NCBI RefSeq assembly: GCF_009687905.1
Contig: NZ_BLBG01000001.1
Span: forward strand, 1 to 64,000
Reading direction: 5' to 3'
Origin: Lacticaseibacillus zhaodongensis
Lineage (GTDB): Bacteria > Bacillota > Bacilli > Lactobacillales > Lactobacillaceae
Length of the DNA stretch: 64,000 nt
Shown here in pieces: positions 42,235 through 49,402 of this stretch (positions within the stretch are counted from its first letter, which is position 1; each line of letters opens with the position of its first letter). A program made the position numbers and the translations under genes. The notes beneath the pieces were generated by a model. That model saw nothing but the letters and a program-made list of their open reading frames with translations, did not search any database and was not told the origin of the DNA.

Positions 42235-42894
42235 TTATTTGACCCCACCCAAATCGTCATTTTCGGTGGGCTTTTTTTGTGGCAATTTACCTTTGGCGGT
42301 CAGTTCAGACTTGATCCGGTAAATCGTGTTCATCGAAATACCCAGTTCCCGACGAACCTGGGCGGCCGTTGCCCCGGAGCGGAGCATGCGGACGGTTTCT
42401 TTGTACGCGTGGCGGTAACGGGGGTTGGGACTGTGTGGTGAGTAGAGGACCGGCTTCCCCTTGTAAACCCCGCGCTGCTTCGCCAATCTAATGCCCTCGG
42501 CTTGACGTTCCCGGATGTTCTTCCGTTCTGCTTCGGCCTGGTATTTGAAAACTGTTAACAAAATACTTGTGAGCATGTTACGCAGATTTTCATCCTGCAC
42601 AGCAGCAAAATCGGGTAAATCTAGGGACTGAAATGTGGCTCCAGAGTCGCTGATTTGCTGAATGATATTGGAAAGGTCTTTTGAGTTGCGCCCCAAGCGG
42701 TCGAGAGAGAGCACATAAACTGTATCTTTTTCCCGAATGAAGGAGAGCATGGCTTGGAGCTGGGGCCGTGCAGAAATACTTGCACCGGAGACTTTTTCTT
42801 GGAAAATTTTCTCGACACCGGCCTTCTGCAAGGCATCTATCTGCCGGGCAAGGTTTTGTTCGGTGGAGGATACACGGGCATATCCGATTTTCAT
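42235..42894 (-). CDS. Serine recombinase (resolvase/invertase family)
   Basis: 219 residues. The catalytic Ser is S9 in YARVSS; LDRLGRN near 65 and the E-helix region follow the resolvase pattern, with a C-terminal helix-turn-helix (AAQVRRELGISMNTIYRIKSEL, about 180-201) for DNA binding. Such small enzymes resolve cointegrates or invert DNA, and are typical of plasmids and transposons. The start MKIGYARVS follows SD AAAGAGG. No transposase is beside it. Inverted repeats that might be its sites lie just upstream at 42957-43040. It may be the remnant of a larger element. Confidence 0.92.
   Translation of the reverse strand: MKIGYARVSSTEQNLARQIDALQKAGVEKIFQEKVSGASISARPQLQAMLSFIREKDTVYVLSLDRLGRNSKDLSNIIQQISDSGATFQSLDLPDFAAVQDENLRNMLTSILLTVFKYQAEAERKNIRERQAEGIRLAKQRGVYKGKPVLYSPHSPNPRYRHAYKETVRMLRSGATAAQVRRELGISMNTIYRIKSELTAKGKLPQKKPTENDDLGGVK
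42244..42278 (+). terminator. Possible weak terminator at the recombinase 3' end
   Basis: CCCACC / GGTGGG stem with a 15-base loop followed by CTTTTTTT on the plus strand, inside the end of the recombinase gene. Six pairs only; may be chance. Confidence 0.35.
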
Positions 42895-42959
42895 GTAATT
42901 ACCTCTTTTGGATTGTGCTGGATAAATAGTCTTGAAAAACAAGAATATTCATAGGGCGA

Positions 42960-43040
42960 CAGACGTAACGGAAAACCCAAAAAGGAAAATCGCAAATGCC
43001 CATTGTAGAGCCGCTCAAATTTTCCCGTTAGACTGTACCA
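42960..43040. repeat. Inverted repeats between recombinase and XRE regulator
   Basis: ACAGACGTAACGGAAAA (starting near 42960) and TTTTCCCGTTAGACTGT (ending near 43038) are nearly reverse complements, about 45 bp apart. They lie between the divergent recombinase and regulator genes and could be recombination sites or operators. The boundary bases are approximate. Confidence 0.45.
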
Positions 43041-43086
43041 TAAAAGTAAAGGGTTAACAACACCAAAAAAGGGGGATCACGAAAAA

Positions 43087-43692
43087 ATGAAAGCACTTAC
43101 CAATCAAGACAACCAATTCGTCCGTTTTGATCAAATTACTTACTTAGCCCATTTTCAAGGAATGAGTACCGCTGAATTAGCTCAAAAAGCAGGCATCAGT
43201 CACGCAACATTACTGGGTTGGCGGAAGCGGTCACCACGTGCGAGCCATCTGTTGGCAGTCGCAAAAGTGCTTGGGGTCTCAACTGATTATTTGCTCAAAC
43301 GGACGGACGACCCCTTTGCCCACAATTCAGAACGTAAACATGGTGACGGTGAAGCTACTTGTGCGGCGACTTTTGCGCACCGCTTGCAGGTAGCAATGGC
43401 CGCAGAGGGGCTTAATCAAAGTGCACTCGCCGCTCGTGCGCAAGCTCTTGATGTACAAGGGCTAAGCAAAATTTCTGCTAGCACGATTTACTCTTATCTG
43501 CACGGAGGCGTGCAGCCCAAGCAGTACCGTCTTAACCTGCTTGCTGCGAGCCTCCATGTGAACGCGCAGTGGCTACTTGGTTATAACGTCCCGATGGCAG
43601 CGACAAAGCAACCTGTGACGAATTTACTGCTGTCGAAAGTTGAGGCGCTCCCCATCGAAAAGCAAAAGTCTCTGCTAGCCTTACTTGACTAG
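43087..43692 (+). CDS. Transcription regulator with two XRE-type HTH domains
   Basis: 201 residues. First HTH about 22-70 (MSTAELAQKAGISHATLLGWRKR) ending in the common DYLLKRTDDPF; second about 95-160 (GLNQSALAARAQ...ISASTIYSYLHGG) ending in NAQWLLGYN. Each resembles a phage-repressor HTH, so this looks like an internal duplication or fusion. No peptidase or ligand domain is present. SD AGGGGGAT. It lies between the recombinase and the mannose PTS operon; which of them it controls is not clear. Confidence 0.85.
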   Translation: MKALTNQDNQFVRFDQITYLAHFQGMSTAELAQKAGISHATLLGWRKRSPRASHLLAVAKVLGVSTDYLLKRTDDPFAHNSERKHGDGEATCAATFAHRLQVAMAAEGLNQSALAARAQALDVQGLSKISASTIYSYLHGGVQPKQYRLNLLAASLHVNAQWLLGYNVPMAATKQPVTNLLLSKVEALPIEKQKSLLALLD

Positions 43693-43742
43693 TTATTGAG
43701 GTTAATTAACTAATAAATACGCGTCATATAGTTAAACACATA

Positions 43743-43757
43743 GTGATAAATTATCAC
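43743..43757. promoter_or_regulatory. Perfect 15-bp palindrome, operator candidate
   Basis: GTGATAAATTATCAC, in the AT-rich 281-bp spacer between the XRE regulator and the mannose PTS operon. It could be an operator for the regulator or for another protein; a T-rich tail makes a weak terminator also possible. Nothing else in the spacer looks like a gene. Confidence 0.45.
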
Positions 43758-43973
43758 ACTAATATTTTCAAAAATAATAAGTAAACCACATCTATTTTCA
43801 TTTCATCGCTCGTAACGGGCATGGTGGATTTGTGGATATGATTGCTTATGCTGCTTAATACTATATGGGTACACTCACTAGGTAGATTTGAGTGAGGAAA
43901 TATGCAATTTCACATTATAAATTAATCTTTCTTGGCTCAAAATACAAATTTATTTAGTAGGAGGCGACAAACA

Positions 43974-44951
43974 ATGGTTGGAATCATTATTACTAGTCAC
44001 GGTCAGTTTGCGGCTGGAATCAAGCAATCTGGGCAGATGATCTTTGGCGACCAAGAAAAAGTTGAAGCAGTAACTTTCATGCCAGACGAAGGTCCAGATG
44101 ACTTGAAAAAGCATCTTGAAGAAGCCATTGCTAAGTTCGATCTGGAAGACGAGGTCCTCTTTCTGGTCGATTTGTGGGGCGGTTCGCCATTTAACCAGGC
44201 AAACGGCTTGTATGAGCAGCACAAGGACAAGTGGGCTATTGTCACTGGGGTTAATTTACCAATGCTGATTGAAGCATACGGTGCACGGCAGTCGACAAAG
44301 TCTGCGCATGATTTGGCAGCGCACCTGGTAACTGCCGGGCGTGACGGGGTCAAGGTTAAGCCTGAAGCTTTGGCACCGAAACCTAAAGCAGGCGGGCAAA
44401 AAGCCACATCAACGGCAAACGCTGGCAAACCAGGCAAAATGGAATATGTACTCGCGCGGATTGATTCGCGTTTGCTCCACGGCCAGGTTGCAACTACCTG
44501 GACGAAGACAACAGGTCCTAATCGCATCATTGTTGTTTCTGACAACGTTGCTAAGGATGAAATGCGGCGCACGCTGATCAAGGAAGCGGCTCCTGCCGGA
44601 GTTAAAGCGCACGTTATTCCGATTGATCAGATGATCAAGATTGCCAAGGATGACAAACATTTTGGTGGTCAAAAGGCAATGCTCTTATTTGAGACTCCAG
44701 AGGATGCGCAACGGGCTGTTGAGGGTGGCGTGCCGCTCAAGGAAATTAACGTAGGTTCCATGGCGCACTCTGTTGGCAAAGTTCAGCCAAGTAAGGTTTT
44801 AGCCTTTGACCAAACTGACATCAATTCGTTCAAGAAGATGGAATCAGAAGGAATTAAATTTGATGTACGTAAGGTCCCTTCTGATAACAACGAAAATCTT
44901 GATCACATTCTTGCTAGCGCGCAGGCTGAACTTGATAAGCAGAAGCAATAA
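43974..44951 (+). CDS. manX: PTS mannose-family EIIAB (fused)
   Basis: 325 residues. EIIA domain about 1-135 with the phospho-His H10 in TSHGQFAAG and LVDLWGGSPFNQA near 64; a flexible linker rich in Lys, Pro, Ala and Gly; EIIB domain about 160-325 with the phospho-His in RIDSRLLHGQV near 168-178. It passes phosphate from HPr to the sugar. The start MVGIIITSHG follows SD TAGGAGG. First gene of a complete manXYZ-type operon. No sigma-54 promoter was found in front, so control by LevR is not supported. Confidence 0.96.
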   Translation: MVGIIITSHGQFAAGIKQSGQMIFGDQEKVEAVTFMPDEGPDDLKKHLEEAIAKFDLEDEVLFLVDLWGGSPFNQANGLYEQHKDKWAIVTGVNLPMLIEAYGARQSTKSAHDLAAHLVTAGRDGVKVKPEALAPKPKAGGQKATSTANAGKPGKMEYVLARIDSRLLHGQVATTWTKTTGPNRIIVVSDNVAKDEMRRTLIKEAAPAGVKAHVIPIDQMIKIAKDDKHFGGQKAMLLFETPEDAQRAVEGGVPLKEINVGSMAHSVGKVQPSKVLAFDQTDINSFKKMESEGIKFDVRKVPSDNNENLDHILASAQAELDKQKQ

Positions 44952-44978
44952 TCCGTTACACAGAGAGGAGGATATATA

Positions 44979-45788
44979 ATGTCTCTAAACTTTATTCAAA
45001 TCATTCTGGTGCTCATTGTTTCATTTCTGGCCGGGGTGGAAGGCGTTTTGGATGAGTGGCAATTTCACCAACCACTTGTCGCCTGCACATTGATTGGCCT
45101 TGTCACCGGGACGCTTGTACCGTGCATCATCTTAGGTGGACAGCTGCAACTGATTGCTCTTGGCTGGGCTAACGTCGGTGCTGCCATTGCTCCTGATGCT
45201 GCTCTTGCGTCCGTTGCGTCCGCAATTATTCTTGTTCTTGGCGGTCAGGGTAAAGCAGGAATCAGTTCTGCTATCGCGCTTGCTATTCCATTGGCTGTCG
45301 CAGGACTGCTACTTACAACCTTCGTTCGGACCATCGCAACTGCAATCGTCCACTTAATGGATGCCGCTGCTGCAAAAGGTAGTTTCAAGGGAATTGATTT
45401 CTGGCAATGGTTTGCGGTTTGTTTGCAGGGTGTGCGGATTGCCATTCCTGCCGGCTTGATTCTGGCTGTTGGCGCGGGTCCCGTTAAATCGCTGCTGGGG
45501 ATGATTCCTGATTGGCTGAACCAAGGTCTTACCGTTGGTGGTGGGATGGTTGTTGCCGTTGGGTACGCCATGGTTATCAACATGATGGCTACTGCAGAAG
45601 TATGGCCATTCTTCGCTTTAGGTTTCGTTGTGGCAACAATTCCAAACTTAACTCTGATTGCGCTCGGTGCTATCGGTGTCGCACTCGCGCTGATTTACCT
45701 GACCCTGCAGGAATCCAGTAAGAGCAACGCAGCTACAGGCATTGCCAACACTGGTGACCCAGTCGGCGACATCATCGATAAGTACTAA
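44979..45788 (+). CDS. manY: PTS mannose-family EIIC
   Basis: 269 residues, about eight helices, with typical GVEGVLDEWQFHQPLVACTLIGLVTG (about 19-44 of the protein) and the ILGGQLQLIALGWANVGAA motif near 53. With EIID it forms the membrane channel and is also a known receptor for class IIa bacteriocins and lactococcin A in related bacteria. SD AGAGAGGAGG. 27 bp after EIIAB. Confidence 0.96.
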   Translation: MSLNFIQIILVLIVSFLAGVEGVLDEWQFHQPLVACTLIGLVTGTLVPCIILGGQLQLIALGWANVGAAIAPDAALASVASAIILVLGGQGKAGISSAIALAIPLAVAGLLLTTFVRTIATAIVHLMDAAAAKGSFKGIDFWQWFAVCLQGVRIAIPAGLILAVGAGPVKSLLGMIPDWLNQGLTVGGGMVVAVGYAMVINMMATAEVWPFFALGFVVATIPNLTLIALGAIGVALALIYLTLQESSKSNAATGIANTGDPVGDIIDKY

Positions 45789-45807
45789 TGAAGGAGGTTG
45801 AAAACTA

Positions 45808-46719
45808 ATGGCAGATCGTATTAAGCTCACAAAAAAGGATCGTTTCCACGTTATGTGGCGCACCCAGTTTCTGCAAGGTTCATGGAACTACGAACGTATG
45901 CAGAACGGTGGCTGGTGCTACTCTCTGATTCCAGCAATCAAGAAGCTGTACACTAAGAAAGACGATCAGATTGCCGCTTTGAAGCGGCACATGGAGTTCT
46001 ACAACACGCACCCATACGTATCATCTCCTGTTACCGGTGTTGTTTTGGCTCTTGAAGAAGACCGTGCTAATGGTGCTCCTGTTACCGACGTTGCCATCCA
46101 AGGTGTCAAGGTTGGGATGATGGGCCCGTTGGCCGGTGTTGGTGACCCAGTATTCTGGTTCACCATGCGCCCAATTCTTGGTGCCCTCGGTGCTTCCATG
46201 GCGATTACTGGTAGCATCATGGGACCAATCATCTTCTTCGTAGTTTGGAATATCATTCGTTTGGCAGTTCTCTGGTACTCACAGGAATTCGGCTACCGTG
46301 CCGGTTCTGCAATCACGAAAGACCTTTCTGGTGGTTTGTTAGGTAAAGTTACCAAGGGTGCTTCCATTCTGGGTATGTTTATCCTGGGCGCACTGGTAAA
46401 CCGGTGGGTTAACGTTAAGTTCACCCCAGTTGTTTCTAAGACTCCTCTTTCGAAGGGTGCTTATATCGATTGGGCACACCTGCCAAAGGGTGCGCAGGGG
46501 ATCCACGATGCGTTGACGCAGCAGGCTGGCGGACTGGCTCTTGATAAGGTCAAGACCACTACGTTGCAGAATAACTTGGACCAGTTGATTCCCGGCCTAG
46601 CGGCACTGTTGCTTACTTTCGTTTGCATGTGGCTTCTGAAGAAGAAGATTTCCCCGATTTGGATTATTCTCGGACTGTTCGTTGTCGGGGTCCTGTTCCA
46701 CGTTTGGGGCCTCATGTAG
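45808..46719 (+). CDS. manZ: PTS mannose-family EIID
   Basis: 303 residues. Contains the EIID hallmark of cytoplasmic N-terminal half followed by membrane segments: FHVMWRTQFLQGSWNYERMQNGGW near 14-37, FYNTHPYVSSPVTGVVLALEE near 66, VGMMGPLAGVGDPVFWFT near 100. Partner of EIIC in sugar entry. SD GAAGGAGG. Last gene of the operon. The mannose family includes glucose, mannose, fructose, sorbose and N-acetylglucosamine systems; specificity cannot be read here. Confidence 0.96.
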   Translation: MADRIKLTKKDRFHVMWRTQFLQGSWNYERMQNGGWCYSLIPAIKKLYTKKDDQIAALKRHMEFYNTHPYVSSPVTGVVLALEEDRANGAPVTDVAIQGVKVGMMGPLAGVGDPVFWFTMRPILGALGASMAITGSIMGPIIFFVVWNIIRLAVLWYSQEFGYRAGSAITKDLSGGLLGKVTKGASILGMFILGALVNRWVNVKFTPVVSKTPLSKGAYIDWAHLPKGAQGIHDALTQQAGGLALDKVKTTTLQNNLDQLIPGLAALLLTFVCMWLLKKKISPIWIILGLFVVGVLFHVWGLM

Positions 46720-46760
46720 TTAACGATTCATTACATTTATGGGTACTGTTGTATTTGCTG

Positions 46761-46794
46761 AGAGTCCGGGTGCTTTTATCCGGGCTCTTATTTG
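46761..46794 (+). terminator. Terminator of the mannose PTS operon
   Basis: AGAGTCCGG / CCGGGCTCT stem with loop GTGCTTTTAT, then TATTT. Confidence 0.7.
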
Positions 46795-46821
46795 GTAATG
46801 ATCATTACAATTTTCGCAAGT

Positions 46822-46865
46822 AAAAAGGCTCAGATCTGCGCTGAAATCACGTGCAGGTCTGAGTC
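46822..46865 (-). terminator. Terminator of rpsN
   Basis: GGCTCAGATCTGC / GCAGGTCTGAGTC hairpin; on the minus strand CCTTTTTAC follows. Confidence 0.82.
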
Positions 46866-46881
46866 TTGTGTTTTATCTATA

Positions 46882-47151
46882 TTACCAACTAGCTTTACGC
46901 ACGCCGGGAATCTGGCCGTCGTGAGCAAGCTTGCGGAAGTTCAAACGGGACATGCCGAACTTACGCATGTATGCGTGGGGACGGCCGTCGATTTTATCAC
47001 GATTGTGGACCCTGACTGGTGATGCGTCCCGGGGCAGCGTGCTTAATGCGGCGTAATTGCCTTCATCTTTGTACTGCTGCCGAATCTCTGCGTACTTTGC
47101 AACGGTCGCCTCAATGCGGCGCGCCTTGTTAATTTTGGATTTCTTAGCCAT
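46882..47151 (-). CDS. rpsN: 30S ribosomal protein S14, zinc-independent paralogue
   Basis: 89 residues, ending [19 protein letters not shown]. It has no Cys, so it is the C-minus form of S14 that can replace the zinc-ribbon form (about 61 residues) in the ribosome. It is encoded outside the ribosomal protein operons; in Bacillus such copies are induced by zinc lack. A palindrome in its 5' leader could be an operator. Monocistronic with its own promoter and terminator. Confidence 0.96.
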   Translation of the reverse strand: MAKKSKINKARRIEATVAKYAEIRQQYKDEGNYAALSTLPRDASPVRVHNRDKIDGRPHAYMRKFGMSRLNFRKLAHDGQIPGVRKASW

Positions 47152-47168
47152 ATATTACTATCTACCTC

Positions 47169-47187
47169 TGCAAAATTTGATTTTGCA
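47169..47187. promoter_or_regulatory. Inverted repeat in the rpsN leader
   Basis: TGCAAAA-TTTGA-TTTTGCA, a perfect 7-bp inverted repeat 18 bp before the rpsN start and about 30 bp after a minus-strand -10 (TACAAT, 47216-47221). The sequence does not match the Bacillus Zur box but the position suits an operator. Confidence 0.45.
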
Positions 47188-47263
47188 ATCCGCTTAACGC
47201 TCAAACAACTACTCTATTGTAACACGTTTGCGCAGATTTCACTAACAATTTGTTAGTGAAATG

Positions 47264-48205
47264 TTAAAAGAAGTGGCGCCGCCAGAATTGAATTCCCAGA
47301 ACGCAGCCAATGAGAATTGAGACGATAATTGAGAAGACCCAACTCCAAGGCTGATCCGCAACGGGGAGTTTCATGTTCATGCCGTAGAAAGAAAACACGA
47401 GGGTGGGGATGGTGAGAATGATGGAGTAGCTGGTCAAGAACTTCATCACGCCGTTCATGTTGTTGTTGATGACGGAGGAGTAGGTATCCGCGGTCTCACG
47501 GATGATTGAATTACTGATTTGTGCCATTTCGATGGCCTGCTGGTTTTCAATCGTGATGTCGTCAAGGTAATCCAAATCGTCCTCGCTCAGGTGCAGCTGA
47601 TTACCCCGGTGAATGGTATCGAGGACAATGCGGTTGGTGCGCAGGCTCATCATGAAGTAAACTAAGCTGCGTTGGATACCCATTAAGCCGTAAAGCTCAT
47701 CGTTGCGAAGCGTTTTTTGCAGTTTATGCTCGATGCGCACCCGTTCTTTGTTTAAATCCCGCAGGTATGATAGGTAAGAAACACTGATTTGGTAAACAAT
47801 GTGCATTGCAGCCATGTCGGAATCACGCGGATTAAACCCCGCGTCCTTACCCTCCGCAAAATACTGCAGCAGTGGCAGACTGTCATTATGAATGGTGACG
47901 ATGTAGTTTTTGTTGGTGATCATCGCCAGCGGAATGGTCTCGTATGATTCATTCGTGGCGTTAATATCCACGGTCGGCATATCGTAAATGATGAGATTGG
48001 CATCATAGTCATCGTCGTATTCAAAACGGGCCCCTTCGTCAGGATCTAAGCCATATAGTAAGAAGGATTCCGGAATGCCAGTCTTCTTCATGATCAGCGC
48101 GCGCTCCTGGTCGTTTGGTGCAACCGCATTGATCCACACCCCGGTCGTGATGTCCTTGGTTTCGTGCAGACTGCCGTCGTTGCGGGCTTTATAAATGTTT
48201 AACAT
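47264..48205 (-). CDS. corA: CorA-family magnesium/divalent cation transporter
   Basis: 313 residues. Large N-terminal cytoplasmic domain, long stalk helix and two C-terminal helices with the selectivity motif GMN (FYGMNMKLP near 280) between them. The chain ends with basic WRRHFF. The start MLNIYKARND follows SD TGGAGGAAAA; the frame extends to 48322 without support. Monocistronic. No Mg-responsive M-box leader was seen in the 100 bp in front. Confidence 0.93.
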   Translation of the reverse strand: MLNIYKARNDGSLHETKDITTGVWINAVAPNDQERALIMKKTGIPESFLLYGLDPDEGARFEYDDDYDANLIIYDMPTVDINATNESYETIPLAMITNKNYIVTIHNDSLPLLQYFAEGKDAGFNPRDSDMAAMHIVYQISVSYLSYLRDLNKERVRIEHKLQKTLRNDELYGLMGIQRSLVYFMMSLRTNRIVLDTIHRGNQLHLSEDDLDYLDDITIENQQAIEMAQISNSIIRETADTYSSVINNNMNGVMKFLTSYSIILTIPTLVFSFYGMNMKLPVADQPWSWVFSIIVSILIGCVLGIQFWRRHFF

Positions 48206-48345
48206 GCTTTTCCTCCACCCAATCAGTATCACTTGAATACTAATAGAATACTTTGTCGACCAGCTTAATAAAAGGATAACGCCAATTTTTGCTGCAAACA
48301 ATGAATGTTGGTATGCATTCATGCATAAAAGTCAGGTTTGAAATG

Positions 48346-48374
48346 TTGCATTTGTTCATGAATGGTGGTATATT
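48346..48374 (+). promoter_or_regulatory. Promoter of the candidate sRNA
   Basis: -35 TTGCAT (48346-48351), 17-bp spacer, -10 TATATT (48369-48374). Confidence 0.65.
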
Positions 48375-48380
48375 TTCGTC

Positions 48381-48500
48381 AAGGATTTTTCTCTGACTTT
48401 TATCAGGTGCGTGGTTGCCGGGTTTGATAAAAATTAGCGATTAAGCCTTCACTAGCGCATTTCTTCGCCGTGCTGGACACCGAAGATATGTGCTTTTTTT
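48381..48500 (+). ncRNA. Candidate small RNA of about 120 nt
   Basis: It begins about seven bases after a good promoter and ends in a terminator. Hairpin 1 pairs TTTTATCA (48398-48405) with TGATAAAA (48423-48431 region). The 3' hairpin pairs GCGCAT (48455-48460) with ATGTGC (48488-48493), with inner TTCG/CGAA, and is followed by TTTTTTT. No ORF with an SD lies inside. The next gene, trmL, has its own promoter, so the transcript looks independent rather than a leader. It does not resemble 6S, SRP, RNase P or tmRNA. A riboswitch for an unseen purpose is the main alternative. Confidence 0.55.
48455..48500 (+). terminator. Terminator of the candidate sRNA
   Basis: GCGCAT-TTC-TTCG / CGAA-GAT-ATGTGC stem then seven T. 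Confidence 0.75.
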
Positions 48501-48621
48501 GTACCCTGAGGGGAAATAGGTCAGGACAGTGCGGCTGGGTGAACAATCTCGTTGTCGCCCTGATGCAGACATCCAAGCACATCGTTAATCTGTATACACG
48601 TGTTCGCCATTCGTGAACGGA

Positions 48622-48651
48622 TTGTAATGTATTTCCTTTAGCAAGTATAAT
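48622..48651 (+). promoter_or_regulatory. Promoter of trmL
   Basis: -35 TTGTAA (48622-48627), 18-bp spacer, perfect -10 TATAAT (48646-48651). Confidence 0.75.
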
Positions 48652-48729
48652 AGAAAACAACGAACCCGTAACGTAGCCAAAGCGGGACTAACTTGCTGCG
48701 GCTGTGAAGTAGAAAGAAGACAATCTATT

Positions 48730-49239
48730 ATGACTAACCACATCGTTTTGTACCAGCCAGAGATTCCGCAGAACACCGGGAACATCGCCCGGACGGCTGC
48801 CGGCACGGATTCCGTGCTCGACATCATTAAGCCCATGAAGTTCAAGATTAATGATCACACAGTTCGGCGCGCCGGTTTGGACTACTGGGACAAGGTCCGT
48901 CTCGTTTTTCATGACAGCCTTGAGGACTTTTTAGAGACGGTTCCGGATCAGCGTTACCTATACTTAATTACGAAGTTTGCCGACAAAACATACTCTGACG
49001 CCGATTTAAGCGACACGGGTGTTGATCATTACTACATGTTCGGGAAGGAAACCACGGGGCTTCCGGAGCCGTTCATGCGTGCCAACCCGGAAAAGTGTCT
49101 GCGGATCCCGATGACGGAAAACATTCGCGCCCTCAACCTGTCCAATTGTGCCGCGCTCGTGATTTACGAAGCACTGCGGCAGCAGAATTTTGCCGGCCTT
49201 GAGCGTAGTCACACCTACGCCCACGATAAACTCAAGTAA
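48730..49239 (+). CDS. trmL: tRNA (cytidine/uridine-34 2'-O)-methyltransferase
   Basis: 169 residues, SPOUT-class. Methylates the wobble ribose of certain tRNAs, in E. coli the tRNA-Leu isoacceptors CmAA and cmnm5UmAA. Motifs: [15 protein letters not shown] near 8-22, [10 protein letters not shown] near 104 and [27 protein letters not shown] near 123-149, the knot. SD is weak (AGAAAGAAG). Monocistronic. Confidence 0.96.
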   Translation: MTNHIVLYQPEIPQNTGNIARTAAGTDSVLDIIKPMKFKINDHTVRRAGLDYWDKVRLVFHDSLEDFLETVPDQRYLYLITKFADKTYSDADLSDTGVDHYYMFGKETTGLPEPFMRANPEKCLRIPMTENIRALNLSNCAALVIYEALRQQNFAGLERSHTYAHDKLK

Positions 49240-49271
49240 GATCCGCTGGAGGTTATAAGCGGACCCAGCTA

Positions 49272-49325
49272 AACACAACGCAGCGGTAAGCTTGCACCGA
49301 ATCCTGCTTGCCGTTTCTTTGTGTT
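49272..49325. other. Long hairpin between trmL and ftsK
   Basis: AACACAA with TTGTGTT and inner CGGTAAGC with GCTTGCCG form a 54-base structure without a terminal T-run. It may end trmL transcription imperfectly. Confidence 0.45.
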
Positions 49326-49402
49326 GGCGCGTATGGGTGGCGCAAAAGTGCAATCAATCTGCGGCTTGTGTATAATCAACACAGAATGGGGTGGACTAGG
49401 CA

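Larger units (their letters stand above)
48206..48729. other. 524-bp spacer between corA and trmL; no protein gene seen
   Basis: It contains, from left to right, the corA leader, a promoter with 17-bp spacing (48346-48374), a candidate sRNA with terminator (48381-48500), a stretch with another possible stem (GTCAGG near 48518 with CCTGAT near 48560), a GTTC/GAAC inverted repeat (48602-48618), and the trmL promoter (48622-48651). Minus-strand frames here have no SD. Confidence 0.6.

Noticed and set aside
43800-43860. Sigma-54 (-24/-12) promoter before the mannose PTS
   Set aside because: TGGATATGATTGCT has the right ends, but the GG-GC spacing is two bases short.
42235-46719. Prophage or transposon carrying recombinase, XRE regulator and PTS
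   Set aside because: No transposase, integrase, phage structural gene or terminal repeats were found; only a small mobile remnant is supported.
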